From contig NZ_CP038799.1 of NCBI RefSeq assembly GCF_012223425.1, forward strand, positions 4,820,249-4,884,248: 64,000 nucleotides of DNA, given 5' to 3'. Every line of letters begins with the position of its first letter. Position 1 is the stretch's first letter. Positions 36,835 to 46,883 of this stretch are shown here, in pieces. Source of the stretch: Mycolicibacterium frederiksbergense (GTDB taxonomy: Bacteria; Actinomycetota; Actinomycetes; Mycobacteriales; Mycobacteriaceae). The translations under genes were made by a program, and so were the position numbers. The notes beneath the pieces were generated by a model, which was given only the letters and a program-made list of their open reading frames with translations, made no database searches and was not told where the DNA came from.

Positions 36835-38432
36835 ATGTTCGAAGTCTTGGATCGGGTCGCACTCGCCGGGTTGAGCGATGAGGCGCTCATCTCGGCGGTC
36901 ACGGCCATGACCCAGACCGAGTCGATGGCTGCCGCGCAGCGTTTGGTTTTGATCGGTGAGGTGGTGGCCCGCCAGTGTGATGACGAGGACGACACGGTTG
37001 CTCATCAGGTGATTGATGGTTGGGCGTGGGCCCAGGCCGCGGTCGCGGCGGCCTGCAATGTGAATCCGTATGCGGCGTCCAAGCAGATGCGCATCGCCCA
37101 AGCCTTGCGTGACCGGCTACCCAGCACCGCGGCCTTGTTCGCCAAGGGTGCGGTGTCGGCGACGGTGATCGATGCGATCACCTGGCGCACGCATCTGGTC
37201 GTCGACGAGGACGCGATCGCCCTGATCGATGCGGCGATTTCCGGCGAAGCGGGCGCGTATGGGGCGCATTCGGAGAAACAGCTGATCGGCGCGGTTGATC
37301 TGTGGGTGGAGAAATTCGACCCCGACGCCGTGGTGCGGTCCCGGCGGGCCGCGAAGGACCTCTATGTGGAGTTCGACGACAAGGACGACCCCAACGGGGT
37401 GGCCTCCTTCTGGGGGCGCCTGCGGATTACCGACAAGAAGATCCTCGAACAACGGCTCGACGCCCTGGCCGACACCGTCTGCCCGAATGATCCGCGTAAG
37501 CGTGGGGAACTGCGTGCCGCGGCCCTGGCCGCCTTGGGTGCGGTCGGACCTGCCCTGGAACGGTTGGCCTGTGAGTGCGGGGACGTGAACTGTGCGGGCA
37601 GCGGGAAAGATCCGCGTGCGGGCGCGATCACCATCTATGCGCTCACCGACCAGGTGCCCGCCGCCGGTGAGGACATTCCGCCGCAGAGCGCCCCGGGTAC
37701 TGCGGGCACCCCGGAGACCGAGCCAACCGCGACCGAGGCTGCGCCAGACAAAGAGGAGCAGACACCGGCCGCGTCGGGTGATGAAAAGGCGCCCGCGGCC
37801 TGCAACCCGAGCCCCGGGGTGATGCTCGATGGCGCCATCATCCCCGCCGCCATGCTCGCCGAACTCGTCGCCGCCGGCGCCACCGTCAAGCCGCTATCGG
37901 AGATCGCCGCCCTGCCCGCTGAACGCCAATACCGGCCCTCCACAGCCCTAACCGCGTTCGTCCGCATGCGCGCCTGACCTGCAGCTTCCCCGGCTGCAAC
38001 CGGGCCGCCCACCGCTGCGACCTCGATCATCTGACCCCATGGCCGGCCGCGGCCACCCATCCGGGCAACCTGGCCCCGCTGTGCCGTCTGCATCATCTGC
38101 TCAAAACTTTCAGCGGCTGGACACCCAGCGCGAAACCTGATGGTCGAATCCAGTGGAATGCCCCTACCGGCCACAGCTACGAAAAGGCTCCGGGGGCGGC
38201 AATCCTGTTCCCGCACTGGAACATTGAAGCCCCCATCCCCCGAAAACGCGCGATCAGCCTCATCAACGACACCGACCGCGACACCACCGCGCCCCGCCGA
38301 CAAGCGATGCCGGTCCGACAACGCACCCGCGCACAAGACCGCGCCCAACGCATCAACACCGAACGCGCCCGCAACCGAATAGAACTCGCCCTCGAACGCG
38401 CGGCCAGCGACAGCGATCCGCCACCGTTCTAA
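36835..38432 (+). pseudogene. DUF222-HNH endonuclease (13E12 type), frameshifted
   Basis: The first part (36835 to stop at 37977; GTG at 36805 also possible) encodes a normal DUF222 region ending YRPSTALTAFVRMRA. One base later the frame continues as LTCSFPGCNRAAHRCDLDHL (from 37974) with the HNH zinc/catalytic residues and AHR..DHLTPW..HPGNLAPLCRLHH, ending at 38432. A single deleted base near 37971-37973 (RMRD became RMRA-stop) explains it. These genes are the multicopy REP13E12-like family of mycobacteria. Either the gene is broken at the DUF222/HNH joint or the base is a sequencing error. Confidence 0.85.
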
Positions 38433-38455
38433 AGGGGTTGACGATCTAAAGGGGT
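38428..38455 (+). repeat. Short direct repeat at the 3' end of the HNH gene
   Basis: TCTAAAGGGGT occurs at 38428-38438 and again at 38445-38455, a 17-bp period. The first copy contains the HNH stop codon. It could be a local slippage duplication; nothing else marks an element end here. Confidence 0.5.
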
Positions 38456-38521
38456 GACTGCGATCAGCGATTGTCGGGCTGTCGTTACCTGCTCAGGGCG
38501 CCTAAGGGTACGGTGATCGGC

Positions 38522-38937
<416 letters not shown>

Positions 38938-38940
38938 CCC

Positions 38941-40401
38941 CTACTTCTTGACGGCCTTCTTCAGGGCCTTCAGGGCGCCGTCGATCCCGTCCTCGGCCTG
39001 CAGCGCCACCTCGGCCTCCTTCTCGTAGAGCAGTCCGTAGGTGAAGGTGTCCTCACCGGCGGCGTGCGCGGCGTCGGCCTCCTCGAGCAGGTGTGTCCGG
39101 CTGACCACGCTGTCCTGGTGATCGCCGAGCAGGCTCTGGATGGTCTTGGCGCCATCGGCCACCGCGGAATCCCCGGTCGCCGCGGCGGTGTAGCGAAGGC
39201 GCTTGGCGCGCTTGCGGATTCGGTGCAGGGACTCGTCGGTGCCGTCCTCTTCGGCCTTCTTTGCGGCCTTGTGGACCTTCTTGTAGGCCGCGGCCACACT
39301 CGCCGCAGCGGATTCCTCGCCGGATTTCTCCGCAGTCGCCGACGGTGCGGCCACCAGCTCATCCAGGGCGTCGAGCAACCGGAAGTAGCGCTCCGAGCGC
39401 ATCGCCAGCAGCGATCGTCGCCACCCGCCGGCATAGCGCTGCTTGGCGCCCTCGACCAGCCGCTCGCGTACCGGGCCGCGCACCAACTCCGGCGCCAGCC
39501 CGTCCAGTGCTTCCTCGTACTTCTCGGCCAGCACCTCGGCATCGCGGGCCACCCCGAGAATGCCGGCCAGCAGCTTCAGTTCATCGAGCACCCAGGCGTC
39601 ATCGGCGAGACCGAACGACTCGTCGGCGATGAGACTGCGGATCTTGCGGGTGGTGACCCGCATCTGGTGCACGGAATCGTAGACATCGGCGCGCACGGCC
39701 CGATCCCACGCGACCAGTTCCTCGACGTTTGCCGCGACGGCCCGCCGCACCGGGTCGGCTGATTCGACCGTCGGTGCCTCCGGCTCGGCGGTGGCGAGCA
39801 CCCTGGCCAGTTTGGAGCCGTGCCCGGCCGGTACCGCGCCCGCGTCGAGCAGCCGGTTCGACAGCCGGTCCAGGATGTCGGTGGAGCCGGCGCCCTCGGC
39901 CAGTTCCAGCTCCCATTCCCGCCAGGCCTGCGGTTCGCTGTCCGGGCGCAGCGCGGCCGCGGTTACCTGGTCATCGCAGAACTCCGCGATCGGGGCGTCG
40001 TCGGCACCGAACAGCAATGACACGGCGCGCTGCGTGGTGATGCGGGCGACGGCACCCAGCGGCCGGTCCCGCACGATCGCCGCCACCACATCCCGGATCT
40101 CCTCGGGAACCGAGTCGGCCAGCGGTGCGCGCACCTCGGTGCGGGCGTCCGGGCCCGCGGGCAGCTTCACGTGCCAGCCGGCGTCGCCCCCTCCGGTACG
40201 CCTGCGCAGGGTGATGCGCTTGGCGGCCAGGTCGTAGTTGGGTGTGTCGAAGTACACCGCTTCCAGCGTCTGGGTGGGTGCGTGTTGCACCCTCGACACC
40301 ACGGCCAGGCCGTCGAAAGACGGCGAGACGGTGGTCTCGACCACGTCAAACTTCCGCTCAACCTCGGTGTGGCGCGACGCTTTTGGCTTATCAGCAGGCA
40401 T
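38941..40401 (-). CDS. CYTH and CHAD domain protein (Rv2226-like)
   Basis: A 486-residue protein. The N-terminal CYTH triphosphate tunnel domain shows the ExExK signature (EVERKF, residues 13-18), RITLRRRTGG and KLPAG. The C-terminal CHAD domain, from about residue 215, is a helical, histidine- and lysine-rich bundle (VHQMRVTTRKIRSL, LHRIRKRAKRLRYT) that binds polyphosphate. Proteins of this kind act on or sense inorganic (poly)phosphate. The ATG at 40401 precedes MPADKPK; an ATG eight codons upstream is less likely. It is tail to tail with rnpB. Confidence 0.92.
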   Translation of the reverse strand: MPADKPKASRHTEVERKFDVVETTVSPSFDGLAVVSRVQHAPTQTLEAVYFDTPNYDLAAKRITLRRRTGGGDAGWHVKLPAGPDARTEVRAPLADSVPEEIRDVVAAIVRDRPLGAVARITTQRAVSLLFGADDAPIAEFCDDQVTAAALRPDSEPQAWREWELELAEGAGSTDILDRLSNRLLDAGAVPAGHGSKLARVLATAEPEAPTVESADPVRRAVAANVEELVAWDRAVRADVYDSVHQMRVTTRKIRSLIADESFGLADDAWVLDELKLLAGILGVARDAEVLAEKYEEALDGLAPELVRGPVRERLVEGAKQRYAGGWRRSLLAMRSERYFRLLDALDELVAAPSATAEKSGEESAAASVAAAYKKVHKAAKKAEEDGTDESLHRIRKRAKRLRYTAAATGDSAVADGAKTIQSLLGDHQDSVVSRTHLLEEADAAHAAGEDTFTYGLLYEKEAEVALQAEDGIDGALKALKKAVKK

Positions 40402-40543
40402 GTTCACCCTTGTTCGGTACCGCATCTGTCAGACGTTGTGAACAGCGTGCCACATCCAGGTGAACAACCTCCGGGCGTAGCAGGCGCCCGAATCCGGGGG
40501 CGCGTGTTACACACGATGGCCCTGCCGTAATACGGTGAGCGCC

Positions 40544-41323
40544 ATGACCGCATTCGAGACGCTGAAGTTCACCCGGGCCGGATCCGTCGTCAACATCGTC
40601 CTGGACCGGCCCGACGCCGCCAACGGGATGAACGCGGCGATGACGCGCGACCTCGCCGACGCGGCAACCTTGTGCGACACAGCGGAGACGAAGGTGGTCA
40701 CCCTGACCGGAGCGGGCCGGTTCTTCTGCGCGGGCGGTGACCTCAAGGCGATGGCCGCGGCCGATGACCCGGGCGTCTTCGTCAAGGGCATCGCCACCGA
40801 TCTGCACCGCGCCATGTCGACCTTCGCCCGGATGGACGCCGTCCTGATCACCGCGGTCAACGGTGTGGCCGCCGGCGCGGGATTCTCCCTCGGCGTCTCG
40901 GGTGACCTGGTGCTCGCCGCGGAGTCGGCGTCGTTCACGATGGCGTACACCAAGGCGGGCCTGAGCCCCGACGGCGGCGCCTCCTATGTGCTGCCGCGGC
41001 TGGTGGGCCTGCGGCGCACCCAGGAACTGATGATCACCAACCGGGTGCTCAAGGCCCCGCAGGCACTGGAATGGGGCCTGGTGACCATCGTGGTTCCCGA
41101 CGCCGACCTGCCTGCCAAGCTCGAGGAGCTCGCGGCCGAGGTCGCTGCCGGCGCAAAGGGTTCCAACTCGGCGGTCAAGCAGCTGCTGCTGAACACCTAC
41201 GGCGCCGACTACGAAGCGCAGCTCGAACTGGAAGGCCGGTTCATCGCCCGCAACGCCGCCGGCGCCGACGGCAAGGAAGGCATCGCCGCATTCCTGGGCA
41301 AGCGCGCCCCGGAGTTCGGTTAG
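40544..41323 (+). CDS. Enoyl-CoA hydratase/isomerase family protein
   Basis: A 259-residue crotonase-fold enzyme. The oxyanion-hole segments are GRFFCAGGDLKAMA and NGVAAGAGFSLGVSGDLVLA; the Glu/Asp region reads KAGLSPDGGASYVLPRLVG, with an Asp at the position of the second catalytic acid, so isomerase or hydratase activity is possible. It acts on acyl-CoA in beta-oxidation or a related degradation route. A GTG nine bases upstream is an alternative start. It sits between the CHAD gene and panB, where M. tuberculosis has none as I recall. Confidence 0.85.
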   Translation: MTAFETLKFTRAGSVVNIVLDRPDAANGMNAAMTRDLADAATLCDTAETKVVTLTGAGRFFCAGGDLKAMAAADDPGVFVKGIATDLHRAMSTFARMDAVLITAVNGVAAGAGFSLGVSGDLVLAAESASFTMAYTKAGLSPDGGASYVLPRLVGLRRTQELMITNRVLKAPQALEWGLVTIVVPDADLPAKLEELAAEVAAGAKGSNSAVKQLLLNTYGADYEAQLELEGRFIARNAAGADGKEGIAAFLGKRAPEFG

Positions 41324-41330
41324 ATCCGAC

Positions 41331-41354
41331 GGGCAGGAGCGAAGCGACCCGGGG
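41331..41354 (+). repeat. Dispersed GAGCGMAGCGACCCGGG repeat (copy between convergent genes)
   Basis: GGGCAGGAGCGAAGCGACCC then GGGG lies in the 37-bp gap between the enoyl-CoA hydratase and panB stops. It matches the copy at 29851-29876 almost base for base and that at 46890-46911 in its core. Confidence 0.55.
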
Positions 41355-41360
41355 AGAGGG

Positions 41361-42191
41361 TCAGTAGGAGTGCTCCTCGGCGGGGAAGACCCCGCTGGCC
41401 ACCTCATCGGCGTACTGCGCTGCGGCGCGCCGCAACTCGGCGCCGACATCGGCGAACCGCTTCACGAACTTCGCGGTCTTGCCCGATGTCAGCCCGGCCA
41501 TGTCCTGCCACACCAGCACCTGGGCATCGCAGTTCGGGCCGGCGCCGATACCGACGGTCGGGATGGTCAGCTTGCCGGTGATTTGGGTGGCCAGCTCGGC
41601 GGGGACCATCTCCAGCACGACGGCGACCGCGCCCGCCTCGGCCACCGCGATGGCATCGTGGATGGTCTGATCGCCGGCGTCGCCACGTCCCTGCACCCGG
41701 AATCCACCGAGGCCGTTCACGCTCTGCGGGGTGAAGCCGATGTGCGCGATCACCGGGATACCGGCCTGGGTCAGCGCCGCGATCTGGGCGGCCACCCGCT
41801 CGCCGCCCTCCAGCTTGACCGCGTGCGCGCCGGTCTCCTTCATGAAGCGCGTGGCGGTCTCCAGCGCCTGGTCGGCGCTGCGCTCGTAGCTGCCGAACGG
41901 CAGATCGGCGACCACCAGGGCGTGCTCGGCGCCGCGGACGACGGCCCGGACCAGCGGGATGAGTTCGTCGACGGTGACCTGCACGGTGGTGTCGTAGCCA
42001 TACACGACGTTGGCGGCGGAATCGCCGACCAACAGCACCGGGATGCCGGCGTCATCGAAAATTCGGGCGGTGGAGAAGTCGTATGCGGTGAGCATCGACC
42101 ACTTGTGGCCTTCGGACTTCCACTTCTGCAGGTGGTGGGTGCGGACCTTCACGGGCGCTTTGGTGGCACCATAAACGGACTGCTCAGACAT
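41361..42191 (-). CDS. panB: Ketopantoate hydroxymethyltransferase PanB
   Basis: A 276-residue TIM-barrel enzyme that transfers a hydroxymethyl group from methylene-tetrahydrofolate to ketoisovalerate, the first step of pantothenate synthesis. Metal and substrate residues are visible in LLVGDSAANVVYGYD, VVADLPFGSYE, VKLEGG and HIGFTPQSVNGLGGFRVQGR; IPTVGIGAGPNCDAQVLV closes the barrel. Two adjacent ATGs occur; the second (42191) is better spaced from the GAGGGA ribosome site. It corresponds to Rv2225. Confidence 0.95.
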   Translation of the reverse strand: MSEQSVYGATKAPVKVRTHHLQKWKSEGHKWSMLTAYDFSTARIFDDAGIPVLLVGDSAANVVYGYDTTVQVTVDELIPLVRAVVRGAEHALVVADLPFGSYERSADQALETATRFMKETGAHAVKLEGGERVAAQIAALTQAGIPVIAHIGFTPQSVNGLGGFRVQGRGDAGDQTIHDAIAVAEAGAVAVVLEMVPAELATQITGKLTIPTVGIGAGPNCDAQVLVWQDMAGLTSGKTAKFVKRFADVGAELRRAAAQYADEVASGVFPAEEHSY

Positions 42192-42338
42192 CATTGTCCC
42201 TCGATGTGTGGTTGTCGGGTTGATCCTCGTGGCCCATCCGGGTCCCCGGGTCATCTGACGACGTCCAGTGTGCCACCCCTGGGCGTGAAGGTGAACGACC
42301 GGTTAAGTGGATTTCCTCACATCGACACCGCGCGGTCC

Positions 42339-42344
42339 TACCAT
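42339..42344 (+). promoter_or_regulatory. -10 hexamer just upstream of the WS/DGAT start
   Basis: TACCAT lies at -13 to -8 of the ATG at 42352, close to leaderless spacing. No ribosome site is evident. Confidence 0.4.
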
Positions 42345-42351
42345 CGGCACC

Positions 42352-43741
42352 ATGCAACGTCTGAGCGGGCTCGACGCCAGCTTCCTGTATCTCGAAACCG
42401 CGGCCCAGCCCCTGCACGTCTGCTCGATCCTGGAGTTGGACACCTCGACGATGCCCGGCGGCTACACCTTCGACCGGCTGCGTGACGAACTGACCATGCG
42501 GATCAAGGCGATGCCGGAATTCCGGGAGAAGCTCGCCGACAGCCGACTGAACCTGGATCACCCGGTCTGGGTGGAGGACACCGACTTCGACGTACAGCGC
42601 CATCTGCACCGCATCGGGCTGCCGTCGCCGGGCGGGCGCACCGAACTGTCCGAGATCTGCGGGCACATCGCATCGCTGCCGCTGGACCGCAGCCGGCCGC
42701 TGTGGGAGATGTGGGTCATCGAGAACGTCGCGGGCACCGACGCACACGCCGGCGGGCGGCTGGCGTTGCTGACGAAGGTGCACCACGCGGCCGTCGACGG
42801 CGTCACCGGCGCCAACCTGATGTCCACACTGTGCACCACCGAGCCCGACGCCCCGCCCCCGACGCCGTCGACGGCGTCGGGGAGCGTCCGAACTGGAGAT
42901 CGCCGTGGGCGGCGCGGTCAAGTTCGTCACCCGGCCGCTGAAGCTGGTCAACATGCTGCCCGCGACGGTGTCCACGGTCGTCGACACGGCGCGCCGGGCC
43001 ACCAAGGGCCTGACCATGGCGGCGCCCTTCGCCGCACCCAAGACGGCGTTCAACGCCAACGTCACCGGGCACCGCAACATCTCCTTCGCCGAGCTCGACC
43101 TGGCCGACATCAAGACGGTGAAGGACCACTTCGGGGTCAAGGTCAACGATGTCGTGCTGGCCCTCGTCTCCGGAGTGCTGCGGCGTTTCCTGCTCGACCG
43201 CGACGAGCTGCCGGAATCGTCTCTGGTGGCCATGATCCCGGTCTCGGTGCACGACAAGTCCGATCGGCCCGGACGCAACCAGGTGTCGGGCATGTTCTCC
43301 GCACTGCACACCAACATCGAAGACCCCGCCGAACGGTTGATGGCCATAGCGTCGGCCAACTCGGTTGCCAAACAACATAGTTCGGCGATCGGCGCGACCC
43401 TGCTGCAGGATTGGACCCAGTTCGCCGCGCCCGCGGTGTTCGGGGTCGCCATGCGGGTCTATGCCCGCAGCAAGCTCTCGGCGGCCGCGCCGGTGCACAA
43501 CCTGGTGGTCTCCAATGTGCCGGGCCCGCAGGTGCCGCTGTACCTGCTCGGGTGTGAGGTCAGGGCCATGTATCCGCTGGGCCCGATCTTCCACGGCTCC
43601 GGGCTCAACATCACCGTCATGTCGCTGACGGGCAAGCTCGACGTCGGGCTCATCTCCTGCCCCGAACTGCTGCCTGACCTGTGGGAGATGGCCGATGACT
43701 TCGCCGTCGAACTGGCCGAGCTGGTGGCGGTCAGCGGCTAG
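42352..43741 (+). pseudogene. Wax ester synthase/diacylglycerol acyltransferase (WS/DGAT), frameshifted
   Basis: The first frame gives MQRLSGLDASFLYLETAAQP, a standard WS/DGAT start, and the catalytic HHAAVDG at residues 144-150. It loses homology after the linker PPPTPSTASG (about 42880). The second frame resumes with ASELEIAVGGAVKFVTRPLKL and continues to the normal end (NVPGPQVPLYLLG, GSGLNITVMSLTG, stop 43739-43741). Removing one G from the GGGG at 42879-42882 restores a single frame of about 460 residues. The intact enzyme would make triacylglycerol or wax esters at lipid droplets. Decay or sequencing error are equally open. Confidence 0.8.
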
Positions 43742-43783
43742 CCTCACCTGCTCCGATGTCGGCACATGGCAGCATGGTCAGCC

Positions 43784-45295
43784 ATGAACCTCACGCGCGG
43801 GGTCCCCGCGGCCGCCATGGTGCTGCTTCTGGTCGCCGGATGCAGCAACGCAGTCGACGGCCGCGCCGTGATTTCGGCCCCCCGGCCGGGCACCCCGGTG
43901 CAGTGGGCGCCGTGTGAGGCCGCGTCGGGGGAGTCGCGGATTCCCTCCGGCGCGGAATGCGGGTTGCTGTCGGTGCCGGTCAACTACGACAACCCCGACG
44001 GGGACGTGGCGCAGATCGCGATGATCCGGATCAAGGCGACCGGCGAGAAGATCGGCTCGCTGTTCGTCAACCCCGGCGGTCCCGGCGAATCGGGTGTGGA
44101 GGCCGCGGTCAACATCGTCGGCACCATGCCGCAGTCGGTGCGGGCACGATTCGACCTGGTCGGTTTCGATCCGCGCGGGGTCGGCCTGTCCAAACCCGCG
44201 CTGTGGTGCAACTCGGACGAGGACAACGACAGGTTGCGTGCGGATCCGACGGTGGAATACACCGACGAAGGCGTCGACCACATCGAGACCCAGACCAAGG
44301 AGTTCATCGACCGCTGCGTCGAGAAGATGGGCGAGGAGTTCCTCGCCAATGTCGGAACCCAAAGCGTGGCAAAAGATCTCGATGCCATGCGGGAGGCTGT
44401 CGGTGACGAGAAGCTGACCTACCTCGGCTACTCCTACGGCACCCGGATCGGCGCCACCTACGCCGAGCTCTTCGGTGACAAGGTGCGCGCGATGATCCTC
44501 GACGGGGCGGTGGATCCCAATGCCGACCCGGTGGAGGCCGATATCCGGCAGGCCGAGGCCTTCCAGACCGCCTTCAACGACTACGCCGCGGACTGCGCGC
44601 AGGATCCGAACTGCCCGCTGGGCACCGACCCCGCGAAGGCCACCGAGGTGTATCACGACCTGGTCTACCCGCTGGTCGACGACCCGGCGCCGACCAGCGA
44701 TCCGCGCGGCCTCGGCTACAGCGATGCGATCGTCGGCACCATCCTGCCGCTGTACTCACCCAACCTGTGGCGCCACCTCACCGACGGCCTGACCGAGCTG
44801 CGCGACGGCCGCGGCGACACCATGCTGGCGCTGGCCGATCTGTACATGGGCCGGGATGCCAACGGGCACTACAACAATTCGACCGATGTGCGGGTCGCCG
44901 TCAACTGTGTCGACGAGCCACCCATCACCGACCGGGAGACCGTCATCGAACAGGACCGGAGGGCCCGCGAAGTGGCCCCGTTCCTGAGCTACGGCGAGTT
45001 CACCGGCAACGCCCCGATGGGCACCTGCTCGTTCTGGCCGGTGCCGCCCACCTCGGAACCACACGAACTGAACGTGCCCGGGCTGCCGCCGACCCTGGTG
45101 GTGTCCACCACGAACGACCCGGCCACCCCGTATCAGGCGGGTGTCGACCTGGCCGAACAACTCGGCGGCACGTTGCTGACGTTCGAGGGCACCCAGCACA
45201 CCGTGGTGTTCCAGGGCAACGCCTGCGTGGACGACATCTCGGCGAAGTACGTCATCGACGGAGTCGTTCCCCCCGAGGGCACCCGCTGCAGATAA
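43784..45295 (+). CDS. caeA: Lipoprotein serine protease/carboxylesterase CaeA (Hip1, Rv2224c-like)
   Basis: A 503-residue cell-envelope alpha/beta hydrolase. The lipobox is V-A-G-C (Cys20). The oxyanion segment NPGGPGESG, the FDLVGFDPRG strand, the nucleophile Ser217 in GYSYGT and the C-terminal TQHTVV histidine form the tripeptidyl-peptidase-like (S33) active site. Hip1 of M. tuberculosis is a membrane-bound protease that cleaves GroEL2 and shapes host response. The ATG at 43784 begins the signal peptide. A paralogue follows directly. Confidence 0.93.
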   Translation: MNLTRGVPAAAMVLLLVAGCSNAVDGRAVISAPRPGTPVQWAPCEAASGESRIPSGAECGLLSVPVNYDNPDGDVAQIAMIRIKATGEKIGSLFVNPGGPGESGVEAAVNIVGTMPQSVRARFDLVGFDPRGVGLSKPALWCNSDEDNDRLRADPTVEYTDEGVDHIETQTKEFIDRCVEKMGEEFLANVGTQSVAKDLDAMREAVGDEKLTYLGYSYGTRIGATYAELFGDKVRAMILDGAVDPNADPVEADIRQAEAFQTAFNDYAADCAQDPNCPLGTDPAKATEVYHDLVYPLVDDPAPTSDPRGLGYSDAIVGTILPLYSPNLWRHLTDGLTELRDGRGDTMLALADLYMGRDANGHYNNSTDVRVAVNCVDEPPITDRETVIEQDRRAREVAPFLSYGEFTGNAPMGTCSFWPVPPTSEPHELNVPGLPPTLVVSTTNDPATPYQAGVDLAEQLGGTLLTFEGTQHTVVFQGNACVDDISAKYVIDGVVPPEGTRCR

Positions 45296-45372
45296 CGGCG
45301 CTGTCACCGTCTGGTTCCCGGGTGGTCTCTGCCTGGATCCGCCGGCGATGTCGCCCCGTCCCGCGTGCAAAC

Positions 45373-46869
45373 ATGAGGGCCATGTGGCTGGCGGGCAGGA
45401 TCTTCGCGGTGCTGCTGGCCCTGCTCACCACGGCCGGCATGCTGTCCGCACCGGTGCAGGCAGCACCGCCGTCCTGGGGTGGCTGCGCGCAATTCCTCGG
45501 CGACGCCCCGGTCATCACCACCGCGCAGTGCACCACCATCGCGGTTCCGGTCGACCGGGCCAATCCCGAAGGCGCACAGGCGCAACTGGCCGTCATCCGG
45601 ATTCCCGCAGCGGGCAACCGGATCGGCACGCTGATGGTCAACCCCGGCGGCCCGGGTGCGTCGGCGGTGGACACCGTCGCCTCGATGGGCACCGCCCTGG
45701 CCGCCTCCCCGATCGGGCAGCAGTTCGACCTGGTGGGCTTCGATCCGCGCGGTGTCGGCTACTCGACCCCGCAGCTGCGCTGCCGCACCGACGCCGAATT
45801 CGACTCCTACCGCAGCGATCCGATGGCCGACTACAGCCCGGCCGGAGTGGCCCATATCGAAGGCAGGTACCGGTCGTTCGCGCAATCCTGCCTGGACAAC
45901 GTGGGGCGGGAGTTCCTGGCCAGTGTCGGCACCGACTCGGCCGCTCAGGACATGGACGCGGTACGCGCGGCCCTCGGTGAGGAACAGCTGAGCTATCTCG
46001 GGTTCTCCTACGGCACCGAACTCGGCACGGCCTACGCACACCGCTACCCGGAGCGGGTCCGGGCCATGGTGCTCGACGGTGCGCTGGATCCCGGCTCGGA
46101 TCCGATCAGCGAGAGCGTCTGGCAGCTGACCGGCTTCCAGCGAGCGTTCGACGACTACGCCGCGGACTGTGCGCAATCGGCCGACTGCCCGCTGGGCACC
46201 GACCCCGCCCAGGCCGTCGCGCGGTACCACCAACTCGTCGACCCGTTGGTGCAGCGGCCCGCGGCGACCCCGGGTCCGCGCGGACTCGGCTACGCCGACG
46301 CCATCACCGGAACCGCCAACGCGCTCTACAGCAAGCGCTACTGGCCGTACCTGACCAGCGGGCTGCTCGGCCTGCAGCGCGGGACCGATCCCAGCGACCT
46401 GCTGCAGCTCGCCGACGACTACTGGCGTCGCGATGCGTCGGGGCACTACCGCACCCAGCAGGACGCGTTCACCGCGATCCGCTGCGTCGACGCGCCGTAC
46501 CCGACGGACCCGGCGGCCTGGGTGGATGCCGACCGGCGCACCCGCGCGGCCGCGCCGTTCATGGAGTACGGCACCTTCACCGGCTATGCGCCGCGCGACA
46601 CCTGCGCGCTGTGGCCGGTGCCGTCCACGTCGGCACCGGCGGCCGCGACCTCGCCCGGCCCGGGGAAGGTGATCGTGGTGTCGACCACGCGCGATCCCGC
46701 CACACCGTACGAGGCCGGCGTGGAACTGGCCCGCCAGCTCGACGCGCCGCTGGTGACCTTTGAGGGCACCCAGCACACCGTGGTGTTCAACGGTGACGAG
46801 TGCGTGGACACCACGGTGCTGGCGTTCCTGCAGGACCTGGTTCAGCCGCCGCCCGGGCTGCGCTGCTGA
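45373..46869 (+). CDS. Secreted serine protease, CaeA paralogue (Rv2223c-like)
   Basis: A 498-residue S33-family exported protease. The signal peptide ends at VQA (residue 30) with no lipobox cysteine, so this copy should be released rather than lipid anchored. It keeps NPGGPGASA, FDLVGFDPRG, Ser212 in GFSYGT and the TQHTVV histidine, and shares cysteine positions with CaeA. The two genes are 77 bp apart and clearly arose by tandem duplication. An ATG three codons downstream is an alternative start. Confidence 0.92.
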   Translation: MRAMWLAGRIFAVLLALLTTAGMLSAPVQAAPPSWGGCAQFLGDAPVITTAQCTTIAVPVDRANPEGAQAQLAVIRIPAAGNRIGTLMVNPGGPGASAVDTVASMGTALAASPIGQQFDLVGFDPRGVGYSTPQLRCRTDAEFDSYRSDPMADYSPAGVAHIEGRYRSFAQSCLDNVGREFLASVGTDSAAQDMDAVRAALGEEQLSYLGFSYGTELGTAYAHRYPERVRAMVLDGALDPGSDPISESVWQLTGFQRAFDDYAADCAQSADCPLGTDPAQAVARYHQLVDPLVQRPAATPGPRGLGYADAITGTANALYSKRYWPYLTSGLLGLQRGTDPSDLLQLADDYWRRDASGHYRTQQDAFTAIRCVDAPYPTDPAAWVDADRRTRAAAPFMEYGTFTGYAPRDTCALWPVPSTSAPAAATSPGPGKVIVVSTTRDPATPYEAGVELARQLDAPLVTFEGTQHTVVFNGDECVDTTVLAFLQDLVQPPPGLRC

Positions 46870-46883
46870 GCCTTCTTCTGGGC

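Noticed and set aside
34523..38432. The XRE-fusion-HNH block considered as a mobile island
   Set aside because: No integrase, transposase, flanking direct repeats of target type or tRNA end was found; GC and codon use are like the neighbours.
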